Notes: generated from the sequence alone by a model not told the origin. A DNA stretch of 64,000 nt from Axinella damicornis (GCA_963931865.1 OZ007505.1:12600868-12664867), one strand, 5' to 3'. Positions 48,521 to 59,938 are shown, numbered from the stretch's first letter. Numbers and translations are program-made.

Positions 48521-48942
48521 ATTTCCTGATGTTATCTCCCTCCATAGTAATGACTTGGGCAGGACCAGTGTTGTGCGTCACAAGATCCACACTGGGGATG
48601 CTACTCCTGTCAAGCAGCCACCTCGGAGGTTACCATTCCACCAACGGGAGCCAGTGAGGAAGATGCTGGATGATATGCTACAGCAAGGGGTTATCGAACC
48701 AGCATCAGGGCCTTGGTCATCGCCCATAGTGCTGGTACCAAAAAAAGATGGCACCCCACGGTTCTGTGTGGATTATCGACGAGTCAATAGCCTCACCCGG
48801 AAGGACGCCCACCCTCTCCCACGTATCGATGACACATTGGATGCTCTATCGGGAGCAAAGTGGTTTTCCACACTCGACCTTGCAAGTGGCTACTGGCAAG
48901 TAGAAGTGGAACCTGCCGATCGTGAGAAGACGGCATTTGCTA
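48513..48942 (+). CDS. Ty3/gypsy pol, first part of reverse transcriptase (interrupted)
   Basis: The open phase begins upstream of 48,513 within the gag overlap. It contains the RT thumb/finger motifs WSSPIVLVPKKDGTPRFCVDYR, LPRIDDTLDAL and FSTLDLASGYWQVEV (first catalytic aspartate). At FAT it is cut by the TA-target element at 48,943; the matching continuation starts at 55,136. Confidence 0.93.
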
Positions 48943-49080
48943 CTCAGGTATCTTAAGGGCTGGATCCACTTCTTTTTCCTGTAATTTTCACCAGATTCAA
49001 GACTGTTGTTTGACATGAAGACACATGCAAGATTACAATTTGTTTACTTTATATGTCAGCTCCACCCATTTACTTGTCCC

Positions 49081-52034
49081 TTAACCGATTATACGCGACG
49101 TTCGGCGCGCGCCGCTGTAATACGGTAGCGAAATTATTCGTAACGTAGAAATAGTTTCACAACCGCGTGACAAAAACCTGGTTGTAGCTGCTGAACGACG
49201 CAAGATTGCTGGAGAGGAGGTATTACCAAGGTGATGCGCATCTCCGCGGCTACCAATTGATGCCAGGAACGCCAGGCTACCTCCATGGATGACGGTGATA
49301 GCGCACTTTTTGTTGGAAGGTAAGTTAGTTTTGTTAACGGTAGTTACTAACGCTTGTAACATGTATCACTAAACGATAGAGCAGACGAGTATGGGCTAAG
49401 GAAGGCATGGGCGAGTGTACATAGTCATTAGCTTTTCATCAATGATGGTGAAAGAAGAGTTGTAGGATGATCTAAGCTTGGAAGTACAGGTACAAGTGTT
49501 TACCAAATATTGCGTAATTATTTGTAATGTTTCACAAGGACATGTTTTATTGAAGACTAGAAAAGGGTATAAGATATAGATGGCGGCGTAACTGCCAGAG
49601 TGGTCAAGTACATGTAAACAAGATCTCAGAGTTCCCTGCCTGTATGCCACTGTAGGAAGCAGTCTGCTTGGCGATCTCCACTGTGGCATAGCCACACCTG
49701 ACATTCTCTACAGAACCAGCTTGTGTCTGTGCGGCTGCGACTCACTCTGCAGTGAGCACATCGTCCTCGCTTGAAGTTCCTGTGTTTCTGTGTTTCATCA
49801 CGAATCCTTACAGGAAAGTGGCGTAGGGGAAGAGTGGTGATCAGGGATGGCTTGCGACCAGCTCGTCGACGACTGCTGTAATCTCCGATCAACTCTTTTG
49901 CCAACTGCAGTCTGAACTCCTTCACATTCTTGTGGACACTGTCTGGGCAGAAATTTTTCTGCAGAATGTAAGCATTCGTGATTGCCACATCAAACAGAAA
50001 GTAGAAGATGTATCGATAAAATTTTCTGCTCTTGGTTCTGCAGTTGTAATACCCGCGTAACTGGTCTCCACGGTCAACTCCCCCCATGTACTTGTTGTAC
50101 AAAACAATGGACTCTGGGCAACTAATGGGAGTGCGAGTGTGATCCTTCTGTCGCCGGAGAACTAACCCTTTTGCCGACGGCTGGGTGTTACTCGACATCG
50201 CCATTACCAGCTTCCTGTCCATCCAGGCACATGCACTGACACTACCTTTCTGGACCACCAGTGAGTCTCCTCTGTTAGTGTGTGTGTGCGTGTGTGTGTA
50301 CATGTGGATGTGTGTACATGTGGATGTGTGTACATATGTGGATACGTGTATATTGTGGATGTGTGTGTGTGCACATGGATGCATGTGTGTGAGTGCTCAT
50401 GCGTGTGTGTGCACATGGATGCATGTGTGTGAGTGCTCATATCTATGTGTTCTCAATACAGGTTTTGTACCTTGTTGGAAGTTTTGCCTGCTTCAGGGTT
50501 GGTGGAAAGCCCTTCCGGTCCTTCCTTGCTGTTCCACATGAATAAACTCCATTGGCGAGCAGATCTTCAACGAGCTTCACGCTGGTAAAGAAGTTATCAA
50601 AGAAAGCGTGATGGTGCTTTCCCTGCAGCTCCGCAGTGAGTGTCTTTACCACTCTCTCCCCTAGGCCATGTTCCACTCTGTTCCCTTCCTTTCCAGTATA
50701 TACCTGAAACTTGCTGAAATAGCCATTGTGGCTATCAGAGAGCACCCACACTTTTATTCCACGCTTGATTGGTTTCATGGGATTGTATTGCTTGAGCGAG
50801 GATCTTCCTTGGAATTTAATCATTGCTTCATCAATTGCAACCTCACGGTGTGGTTGGTAGAGGTCTGCAAACTTCTTTGACATGTGATCGATCAGAGGTC
50901 GGACTTTTCCCAGTCGATCGTACCCTGGAGAATCACGCGGCACCAGAGTGTCATTGTCGTTGAAATGAAGGTATCGCGATAGCTCGCGGTAGCGATCGCG
51001 TGTGATCCTGTCAGCAATTGGGGCATAATTCAGCAAGGGATCTCGCCTCCAATAGTCATCCAGGGAAGGCAGGTGGTTTATTGCCATGAGGATGTGGAAT
51101 CCTAGGAAAGCCTTCAATTCCTCTACAGTCATCCTGTTCCATTTACAGAATTTCTCGTCTCCCATTACCTGGTTGGCGTACCTGTCACTCTCATCTCTGA
51201 TCTCTTCCAATAGGTCAGAACTAAAAAAGAGTTCGAAAACGCCCAGTGGAGATGCAGGAATTGGGACCGTTGGACCCACAGGTGAGGTGAAGGGGTTGAT
51301 GGTAACAGGGTGTAAAGTAGAAGACCATGAGGTGGGGTCAGAAGGATTGGTAGCAGAGAGGTTGGTTGTAGAGAGGTTGGTTGTCGAGAGGTTGACAGTG
51401 TTGGGAAGATGGGTGGGGTTTGCTACAGTCTCTGGAGTGCTTGGAGAGATGGGAGTAACGGAACTTTGCATGGGATGTGGACAGTCTTCATCCTCTTCCT
51501 CGCTCTCCATTCCTGACAGGTCACTGAAGTCATCATCACTACCCTCCATGATTGGTTCGTTGGGGTCATCCAGTTCAAGGTCATCGTCGGACCTTTCATC
51601 ATCAGATCTGTCATCCAAGCTGTCAGCCAAGTCACCCCCCTCAGCGCCATCCAACAGCTCAAGCACATCCTCTGCAGTCATTGTGCAGTGCCTCTTAGCC
51701 ATCTTCCCAACCTATTACGTTATAGAAGCGTGCAAATATTGTTTTGATTATTGTTGTTATAACGTGTGTGATTACTGTGGCTTACCTGTTGCATATAGTT
51801 TGAAGCGCTGCTAGTCGAAAAAAGTTCAATTGCACCCCCAGGTCAGAAGCACTCCAAGTGAAGTCCAAAGTGTACTAATGATCGTTGTAGGCTGGTAAGT
51901 CTCAGCTCCACCTCCTGAAGTTATAGCGCTTCGTTTAGCAATGACGTTCCAGCTGACGCCTGTAGGCGTCTACCGCGTTTAACGCATTGCGCGCGCGTGA
52001 CGCCTGTAGGCGTCTATCGCGTATAATCGGTTAA
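49081..52034 (-). mobile_element. piggyBac element (2.9 kb), apparently autonomous
   Basis: The element runs 49,085-52,030. Ends CCGATTATACGCGA and its inverse TCGCGTATAATCGG, each bordered by TTAA (49,081-49,084 and 52,031-52,034). Near the right end the palindrome ACGCCTGTAGGCGT occurs twice within 55 bp. It contains one two-exon transposase gene, with no frame break found. Confidence 0.95.
49626..51702 (-). CDS. piggyBac transposase (DDE_Tnp_1_7 type), two exons, about 625 residues
   Basis: Exon 1 is 50,471-51,702 and exon 2 is 49,626-50,271. The 199-bp intron has donor AAG|GTACAA and acceptor aacag and contains a GT-rich tract; the phases agree across it (LPTR|GDSLVV). The N-terminal about 150 residues are acidic and serine/threonine-rich. 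The catalytic triad is visible: VAIDEAMIKFQGR, FFDNFFTS and GGVDRGDQLRGYY. The C-terminus has a cysteine-rich zinc domain (CAHC...CREC...C...H) as in PGBD-type transposases. Length is normal for the family. It performs TTAA-specific excision and insertion. Intact frames suggest a recently active copy. Confidence 0.93.
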
Positions 52035-52186
52035 CCACACCCAGGCCACGCCCCCCTCCCCAGTACAGGAGGAGGCGTGTCCTTCCGAGTGATCCTGCGC
52101 ACTCCCGGTGTCTCAAGGCGGAGGTCTTAGCTATAGGCTTCAGCAACTTTAACAGTATGCATGAGATGTACGTGATGTATGCCGAT

Positions 52187-52325
52187 ATTCCACCGGGTCG
52201 CTTCTTAATACGACTTTCCCAACTATGCAAACCGGCAATATCTGGCAGTGTGATGGCCATAGCGGAACAACGTTTGCCACTATAGCTCGGTCTGTAGACA
52301 ATATTTTCAAAAGCGACCCGGTGAA
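52187..52325. mobile_element. Possible short TIR element
   Basis: CACCGGGTCGCTT at 52,190 and its exact inverse AAGCGACCCGGTG near 52,310 bracket about 130 bp. No target duplication found. Confidence 0.5.
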
Positions 52326-53515
52326 ATAGTTCATCTGCGCAAGCTCTACAGTGCTATGCGAACGGACCTCGACATAGGTGGTGTTTTGTGCTCCGCCTGG
52401 AAACCACTCTCTGAATCCTACTTCGATGCGGCCATTTCCAGGTTCAGTCACGCGCATGCGGCCAACGGATCACGTGCCTCACAGACTTCGACCTGGGGGC
52501 GGGGCTTGCGATTAGCTCAAACAATGCGCGTGACCTCGCGCGTTCTTGCTCACCACACTACATGTATCGTATCGCTATAGCGCTAAGCGAGCACTGTACA
52601 GTGTACACAATTATCTCGAGAGCTCTGCAGGACCACAACTGACGGAAAACCAGTTTCCACCTGTGGATCACTTGTCCATAGGTAAGTCAACTGCTTACAC
52701 TACAGCTTGCACTGCAACTTGTCATACTGTAGTAAATTGTCTGATGTGAATGTCATGACATAGCAATGTGTTTAAAGCACAGGCAAACAGCACAGCATGA
52801 GTATGTAATCATAAGCAGCTAATACACTCCTGAATAAAGCTAGCCAACTGACAGTCCCTAGGCCAGAGCCAAGCGAACCCTCACCAGGTACACTGCAAAG
52901 GAAGGAAAGCGGTCACTGTGTGCGTTCACAAATTGCTCTGAGTGAAGCTGCTGAAAAGAACATACTGTAGTCATAGAGGAGGTTGGACACATTTTCTGCA
53001 TACATGACTGCTACAAAGTTGGGGCATCAAGCTGTGAATTTGAACAACCACCATCACCATTGAACTTACGTGCATGCATTAACTTATCTTTTGTTTTTGT
53101 AGTATCTTCTATCTTCTGTTTGTGTTGACACTAAGTTGCCTGTAAGTGGAGAAAATAAGTTTGTGAATCACCACCTCTCCTACCATGGCCAGAAATCAGT
53201 ATAGCAGCTGAGGACATCTGGTTATGAAGAGTATCCAAACCATACACGGAAACCACATCAGTCACTATGTAAACCGTGAACTATAATCGCATTCCTTAGG
53301 AAAGCCACCTGGTGCATATTGTGTCAACAGAGGTACCTCATCAAAAGAAAGGTAACTGCACGTGGATGCATTTGAGCGCCAAGGCTATTACAGAGATCAA
53401 GAAGCAAGCACTGTCCATGCCAGCAATGACAGAGATGCATACGGGCTGAGTTACGGTGAGTATGTGTTTGATTATAATTTGGTAGTCTCATATATTGTGT
53501 TGGGCTGTGTACACT
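52326..53515. other. Filler of the TA element, no recognisable gene
   Basis: About 1.2 kb without motif-bearing frames. Confidence 0.5.
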
Positions 53516-53520
53516 GTACT

Positions 53521-53872
53521 GATCTGTGTCGGGCTTTGTGGTGTGCACACTGTCAGTCTGATCTGTGTCGGGCTTTGTGGTGTGCACACTGTCAGTCTGA
53601 TCTGTGTCGGGCTTTGTGGTGTGCACACTGTCAGTCTGATCTGTGTCGGGCTTTGTGGTGTGCACACTGTCAGTCTGATCTGTGTCGGGCTTTGTGGTGT
53701 GCACACTGTCAGTCTGATCTGTGTCAGGCTTTGTGGTATGCACACTGTCAGTCTGATCTGTGTCGGGCTTTGTGGTGTGCACACTGTCAGTCTGATCTGT
53801 GTCGGGCTTTGTGGTGTGCACACTGTCAGTCTGATCTGTGTCGGGCTTTGTGGTGTGCATGCTGTCAGTCTG
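53521..53872. repeat. 39-bp minisatellite, nine units
   Basis: Unit 'gatctgtgtcgggctttgtg' + 'gtgtgcacactgtcagtct', nearly perfect. Because 39 is divisible by three, several frames stay open on both strands and give a 13-residue repeat; no start, splice or family evidence supports a protein. Confidence 0.95.
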
Positions 53873-53910
53873 ACCAAGAGCGCATAAGTAGATCGCCAGC
53901 CCGGTGTTGT

Positions 53911-54207
53911 GCCATGTCACCTATCCGGCGACTTGCTGTGCGAGTCTTGCAGGTGTGGTGTGTGTTGTGCCATGTCACCTATCCGGCGACTTGCTGTGCG
54001 AGTCTTGCAGGTGTGGTGTGTGTTGTGCCATGTCACCTATCCGGCGACTTGCTGTGCGAGTCTTGCAGGTGTGGTGTGTGTTGTGCCATGTCACCTATCC
54101 GGCGACTTGCTGTGCGAGTCTTGCAGGTGTGGTGTGTGTTGTGCCATGTCACCTATCCGGCGACTTGCTGTGCGAGTCTTGCAGGTGTGGTGTGTGTTGT
54201 GCCATGT
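53911..54207. repeat. 58-bp minisatellite, five units
   Basis: Unit 'ccatgtcacctatccggcga' + 'cttgctgtgcgagtcttgca' + 'ggtgtggtgtgtgttgtg', with copies about identical. It starts 39 bp after the previous array ends. Confidence 0.95.
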
Positions 54208-55130
54208 CAGCTGGGTAGAAAGTGTATATGACACTTTTGTTTCCAATCTTCCATTATACAGTCATGGGAAAACACAGTCCTTCATCAAAAGGAAGAAGCA
54301 GAAAGCAAGGCGTAAACTGAAATGTCGAACATTTGGCATGATGAGATGCAAGACCATGCAGTGGCAGGAATGGACTAGCTAGCTAGCTTACAGGGATTGG
54401 TATATAGTTACCACCCGGGCTCAAAGATTACATCCTGCATCCGTATAAACAGCCACCGTGTACTCCGTGTCCGCGAATTTCTGGCCATGCTCTTCCATCT
54501 GTATTTGCTTAGTCTCATTTGACCAGACCCTGTTCAGCACAGAGGGAAGGGGTCTGGGACATGGCCATAGAGTGGCTTGTCACTCGGAAATTCATGTAAC
54601 ATGTTAGTGATAGTGTGATCCAAAGTACGTTACACTAGTGACTTCACTGCATAATTTCACACTTCGACTTCTAATGTTCCAGCTCATGACTACTCTGTTC
54701 ACTTCCCACAGTTCAGAATGCGAGATCTGGCCACTCAAGACTAGTACTTGCCTCGGGCAGCTTAGCACACTCGCGTTGATAGCGTATGCGCTACCGAGTC
54801 TTATTATAACTTTTATGTCAATTGTTCTTCTTGTATATTAGACTAATTATCATGTAAAACAACACGGCTTAAAACACACTCAGTTATCTCACCAGGGCTC
54901 CCTGCTTCCTTTCCAGTACTGGTACAGTCGTAGCTTCACCGAACGCACACCAGGCCAGGCCAGGAGATCGATCAGCATCAGTGCAGTCCATATCATCGTA
55001 AATCCAGAGCGCGGATAAACAAAGTCATGTGATAATCACGCCATCGTTTCCTGGCAACGAGACCGAGCGCGGCGTGCGCTATGAAATCCGGGGGCGCGCG
55101 CGCTACAAACGGACCCAGCCCTTAGGTCGC
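54208..55130. other. Filler of the TA element, no recognisable gene
   Basis: About 920 bp. It includes an imperfect 'accagaccctgttcagcaca ... ggggtctgggac' inverted pair (54,515-54,560). No transposase motifs. Confidence 0.5.
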
Positions 55131-55135
55131 CTGAG

Positions 55136-57677
55136 TACACCATTTGGGCTACATCAATTTCGTGTTATGCCATTCGGGCTGTGTAATGCCCCGAGTACCT
55201 TCCAGCGCCTAATGGAACTTGCATTGACAGGGCTGCACTGGAGTATTTGCCTGGTCTATCTAGACGATATCATCATCTACAGTCGTACTGTCAGTGAACA
55301 TCTGCAGCACTTGCAAGAAGTGCTGCAACGACTTCGAGCGGCTGGGTTGAAATTGAAACCAAGCAAGTGCTACCTGCTCCAGAAGAGTGTGCATTACCTT
55401 GGTCATATCATATCCGAATGTGGCATAAAGACAGACCCCCAGAAGACACGCTGCATTGAAGAGTGGCCAATTCCAACCTGTGTGGGAGAATTGCAACAGT
55501 TCCTGGGGTTAGCCACATACTACCGCAAGTTCGTGAAGAACTTTGCCCAAGTCGCAGCTCCATTGCATCGTCTGACAGAGAGAAACAAAGTGTGGACATG
55601 GGCCAAGGAGTGCAACATGGCCTTTATCACACTCAAGGAGAAGCTGACCTCAGCTCCTATACTCGCCTTTCCTGACTTCACGAAACCGTTCATTCTGGAT
55701 ACTGATGCCAGTGCATATGGCGTGGGAGCAGTGCTTACCCAAAATGTGGAAGGACAAGACCGAGTGGTGGCTTATGCTAGCCGGACACTCACCAAAGCTG
55801 AACGACGGTACTGTGTCACCCGCCGTGAAATGCTTGCCTTGGTATGGGCTGTTCGTCACTTCCGCCCCTACCTTTATGGGAAACCCTTCACTGCACGTAC
55901 TGACCACAACTCACTCAAGTGGCTGCAGAGTTTCCGAGATCCTGAAGGTCAGCTAGCACGATGGCTTGAAGTGCTAGCAGAGTACCAGTTTACTGTTGAA
56001 CACCGTGCTGGCAGTAAGCATGGCAATGCTGATTCTCTCTCGCGCAGTCCATGCACACAGTGTGGCCGCCAAGAGTATGAAGAAGAGGAAGTTACAGCCA
56101 CCACCGTGCAGGCCTACAACCCACAAGACAATCGTAAAGTTGGCAGTTGGGCACTGTTATGGCCACCAGAGGAACTACAAGCTCTGCAACGGGCTGACCC
56201 TGACTTTCGTCCTGCCATTGAATGGCTCACCAGCAATTGCATCCCTACTACATTTCCTCATCAGAGCAGTCACAATCTACAGACACTGTGGGCTCAGCGA
56301 CAGCAGCTGGTGATAAGGGATGGTGTTCTCTACCGAAAGTGGGAGGATATCCCTGGAAAAGGATGTCATCAATCTTTGCAAATAATTTTACCCAAGGAGC
56401 TTGTGCCTGCTACTTTGGAAGCACTTCATGATCACTCCACCGCTGGGCATCTGGGAATCACAAAGACCCTCCAGAAAGTTAGAAGCAGGTTTTACTGGCC
56501 TGGACAGCGAAGAGATGTTGAAGACTGGTGCCGAGCCTGTGATGGTTGTGCATCAAGAAAGCGGCTGCCCAAACCCCACTGTGCACCCTTGCAGTCTGAT
56601 CGTCCTGGAGTACCCCTTCAGCGTGTAGCTATGGACATTCTTGGACCTCTACCTGTGTCAGAGAAAGGCCACAAATACATATTGGTCATTTCCGACTACT
56701 TTACCAAGTGGACAGAAGCGTATCCCATGCCGAATATGGAAGCATCCACCGTTGCGAGCTTGTTTGTACACAACTTTGTCTGCCGTTTTGGAGCTCCTGA
56801 TTTCCTCCACACTGACCAGGGACGAAACTTTGAATCCACTCTGATGAGTGAAATCTGCAAGCTACTGGGAGTAATAAAGACCAGAACAACTCCCTATCAT
56901 CCCCAGTCAGATGGTCTCGTTGAAAGATTCAACCACACACTCTTGAACATGCTCAGTATCGTTGCCAAAGATCAGGAACAAGACTGGGACTTGCACTTAC
57001 CCCTTGTCATGATGGCATATCGGACAAGCGTCCAAGAGAGTACAAGAGCCACCCCCTTCAGTCTTATGTTTGGGCGAGAAGCTCGTCTTCCTATTGATGT
57101 AATGTTTGGTCCTCCACCTGGAGAAGAGTCAACCTCCTCCAGTCAATATGCTTTCCTCCTGCGGCAACGTTTGGAGTCAGCCTACCATCGTGTACGCACT
57201 CAACTTGCCCTACAACAACGCAGACAAAAGACATTGTATGACCGCAAAGTTGCAGGTTACTCTTACAGTGTCGGTGACCATGTTTGGCTTCATTGTCCAG
57301 CAGTTACTCGAGGAAATTCTCGAAAATTGCACCGGCCTTGGCAAGGACCTTATAAAATAGTGAAAGTGATCACTGACGTGCTGTACCGAATCCAGCTGGT
57401 AAAACAACCGCGGCGCCGCATTGTTGTCCATTATAATCGACTCAAGCCATATCAAGGACATCGTAATGGACATGGTCTGGAGTCACCTCCAGTTACTACA
57501 CAACCTTCCAACAACCAGCCCAGCCCAGCTGCAGAGTCAGATTATGATTATGATAATGAACCACTGGTTATCCTTCGATCACAGCCTGACACACAGACAG
57601 CCAATGACCCTCCTCTACGCCGGTCATCCAGACAAAGAAGGCCACCAGATCGCTATGGAGACCCTGTCTCATATTGA
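55136..57677 (+). CDS. Ty3/gypsy pol, rest of reverse transcriptase, RNase H and integrase
   Basis: It continues the RT with PFGLHQFRVMPFGLCNAPSTF and the catalytic YLDDIIIYS box. RNase H follows (FILDTDASAYGVGAVL ... YASRTLTKAERRY ... RTDHNSLKWL). The integrase has an HHCC zinc finger (HDHSTAGHLG ... CRACDGC) and a DDE core: MDILGPLP, HTDQGRNF and HPQSDGLVERFNHTL. A GPY/F-type C-terminal module (RPWQGPYKIVKV) and a short serine/proline-rich tail follow. No chromodomain seen. No frame break between 55,136 and the stop at 57,677. The coding frame remains open upstream to 55,029 only because the inserted element happens to be open there. Confidence 0.95.
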
Positions 57678-57700
57678 TTTCACACGAGGACGTGTGGCTT

Positions 57701-57715
57701 GGAGAGGGGGGATTA
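57701..57715 (+). promoter_or_regulatory. Polypurine tract
   Basis: GGAGAGGGGGGATTA directly precedes the right LTR and would prime plus-strand synthesis. Confidence 0.85.
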
Positions 57716-57907
57716 TGTCACGACCCTGACTATGTGACTCCGAACCAGTGTTGAACTGATTGTTTACTGTTTGCATTATAGACTTACTGTCTCCTATAAA
57801 TCATATGCACCTGTAATTTGTATTGTGTTGAGTCATACCTCCTTGTGTATATAAGCTGCCACCCTATTGCTGCTATTACAATTCATTGCTGTTCTGAAGT
57901 TGTCACA
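57716..57907 (+). repeat. Right LTR (192 bp)
   Basis: Identical by eye to the left LTR at 46,609-46,800, ending GTTGTCACA and followed by the target repeat 'ctac'. Confidence 0.96.
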
Positions 57908-58114
57908 CTACAAAGCCAAGCATTTATCATGTTGTCATAAATTGCATGTATTCACTATTTAGCTACTGCATGCCTTATTTCTGCAAAAACAACACCACTA
58001 ATAGTGTGAACACGATATGACGATAATTTAAAAACCACCACGATACGATTATTGTGGGCTCTTAATATCACGATATACGATAATAACGATATATTGCCCA
58101 CCCCTAGTTGCTAC

Positions 58115-58680
58115 TAAATACAACTGGAGCAAATAATTGTTGCTAAGCAACTGCTGTGTTCATTCTACCTGCCAACTACAATGACCACACTGAATTCTGC
58201 TCAGAGGCGGTGTGCCATATTAGTACTTCTCCCAGTGTTCTCGTCAGGATTTTTACATAGGGCGGGGGGGAACAAGGTGTACAGTTTATCTGTCCATGTC
58301 CCTGCGCTGTTTCTCTGCTTTGTGCCGTGTTGTTTGCAAACGGAGAACAACAGACCGACAATGGTAGACGCAGAACTGTCGCACACTGGAATGTACCACT
58401 GATAATCCGTCTTCCAAGACGCGTCATAGCCGATCTTGTGCTTGCTTCGTGTTACAAAGCCATCAGAGCTCGACAACCCCGAGCGATGCCTTAGCCGTCT
58501 CGATTGTGAACACGTGGCACCTCGAGTAAATCTATTCATATGCGTGCGCCGTGCACATGAATAATAGACGGCTGCACTAGAGAACTAAGCGCGGCGGGGC
58601 GCCGCGGTTCCGTGCTTTAGCGAGAACACTGCTTCTCCCATCCACTCCCTAAACACAGCTGCTATTAATTTGGAAAATGC
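58115..58680. other. No recognisable gene
   Basis: About 560 bp; open frames on both strands lack motifs. Confidence 0.45.
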
Positions 58681-58689
58681 TAGCATGCA

Positions 58690-59050
58690 CGCAGCAGGGG
58701 TAGTGATCGGTTTGTCTGTCTGTCAGTCTGTCAGTCTGTCCATTGAGTTTCAGCAACGAAGGCCTTGTTGAAGGCTCAGTTCAGGATGGAAGTGTCAGAA
58801 TTCAAGCGTCTACATAACTCACACACCAGAGATCCACTCGAGAGGCTGAGAAAAGCTGTAGGAGTCTTGTTATACAACTTGACCACACCCTGTTTCTAAC
58901 ACTACTGCCACAACTTACAGTATCTCATTCTGCAAGCTGACATGCTGTATTAAAAGTTGATAGCCCCAACGTGCATGCTGTATTAAAAATTGGTGGTAGG
59001 CCTCACGTCAAGTAGCGCACGGGGTACGTGCTCTGTTGACCACCTCGAAT
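58690..59050. repeat. Second copy of the dispersed repeat of 12,660-13,062
   Basis: Same block order as 12,660-13,062, with several small deletions; the tail also resembles 1-127. It has the (TCTG)n-like 'tgtctgtctgtcagtctgtc' expansion where the other copy has a shorter form. Confidence 0.82.
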
Positions 59051-59199
59051 TATGAAAGTTATGGGTGTTTGGTAATATTAATTTTATTATACTCCCCAAT
59101 GGATAACATCGTCTGCTGATGACATCATCGGCTGACCTCCCACTAGGGCGGACAAAACAGTCCTCCCAGAGACAAGCAAGGGGGCACAGCCCTTCAGCC

Positions 59200-59253
59200 A
59201 TGGCAGAAGACTGCAGTCAAACCGATGAACCTTCTGCTGAAATTCAGGGCCAG
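59200..59253 (+). CDS. Possible first coding exon of an unknown gene
   Basis: ATG in a good context (cagccATGG), an open frame MAEDCSQTDEPSAEIQGQ, and a consensus donor GCCAGT|GTAAGT. No later exon was identified. Confidence 0.3.
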
Positions 59254-59898
59254 TGTAAGTCGGTTGTCATGAACTCTATAAACACCAACCAATTAAACCT
59301 CTGAACAAATCTTTGAGTCTGCTGGACTGACGAAATAGAGGCAGCCTTGATACAGTGCAGCTAGGCCATTGTAATGGCACTTCATTTCTGGGGCAAACTT
59401 TGCATACAAGTTATGAGATTGGGATTGATCAAGGGATGGGTCCTTGGTTCAAGGGAGTTCTTAAGACGGGTTCTACTGTATTTCAGAGAGATAGGCTTTC
59501 AAAAGAAACGTGTCATTTCATTCACCAAGACAGCTTGAATGCAGAAATTACACCATTTATTTGACCACCGTGCCCACTTTCAAAAGAGCTACAGGATTAG
59601 TCTGGCTCACCTCTGGGCAGGTCTCTGTGGTACTCTATGAGTGACGTTCACCGTCTTGCAGGTGGGAAGCGGGTCAAGTGGCAGTAAGGGAGGAGAGGGA
59701 ATGTCCGTGTACTCTCGATGAACGAAGAATGAGGGGCGTGCCTGAGGTGGGTGATGGGACAGCAAAGTAAATGTAATTATTGGTTGTTGGAGGATACATA
59801 CGAATGGTATGAGTTGCTATGGCAACAGATTGACCTCTGCCACTGGTAGGTGATCGAAGTCTCCACATGCATGTGGACTTGCGTGTGGAGTGTGTGTC

Positions 59899-59899
<1 letters not shown>
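59254..59899. other. No recognisable gene
   Basis: About 650 bp without motif-bearing frames. Confidence 0.4.

Positions 59900-59938
<39 letters not shown>

Larger units (their letters stand above)
48941..55137. mobile_element. 6.2-kb TA-target TIR element inserted in the gypsy reverse transcriptase
   Basis: The element runs 48,943-55,135. Ends CTCAGGTATCTTAAGGGCTGG and its imperfect inverse CCAGCCCTTAGGTCGCCTGAG, flanked by TA (48,941-48,942 and 55,136-55,137). Taking out the element and one TA restores an unbroken RT reading across the site (...FAT|PFGL...), which supports these exact borders. It contains the piggyBac element, minisatellites and no transposase of its own that I can find, so it looks non-autonomous. 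Confidence 0.9.
46609..57907 (+). mobile_element. Ty3/gypsy LTR retrotransposon, recent, split by a DNA transposon
   Basis: It has 192-bp LTRs at each end, a primer-binding site, gag-protease and pol reading frames, and a polypurine tract. The 4-bp flank 'ctac' occurs on both sides. The two LTRs are identical by eye, so insertion was recent. The gag-pol-integrase content is complete apart from the 6.2-kb insertion in the reverse transcriptase. Confidence 0.95.
46466..58114. mobile_element. hAT miniature element split by an 11.3-kb retrotransposon
   Basis: Outer element 46,474-58,106. Ends TAGGGGTGGGCGATAT and its inverse at 58,106, followed on both arms by repeated ACGATAT motifs. The 8-bp flank 'gttgctac' is exact on both sides (46,466-46,473 and 58,107-58,114). 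Removing the inner insertion leaves about 330 bp without coding capacity. Confidence 0.93.

Noticed and set aside
51086..51814. 242-residue plus-strand frame
   Set aside because: Antisense shadow of the piggyBac transposase N-terminal region.
53324..53920. 198-residue minus-strand protein with a 13-residue repeat
   Set aside because: The repeat is a 39-bp minisatellite whose period preserves every frame; there is no independent coding signal.
53521..54207. CRISPR array
   Set aside because: The repeats are contiguous without unique spacers, and no cas genes occur.
53362..54382. Cys-rich plus-strand repeat proteins
   Set aside because: They span both minisatellites; the sequence outside the repeats is not coding-like.
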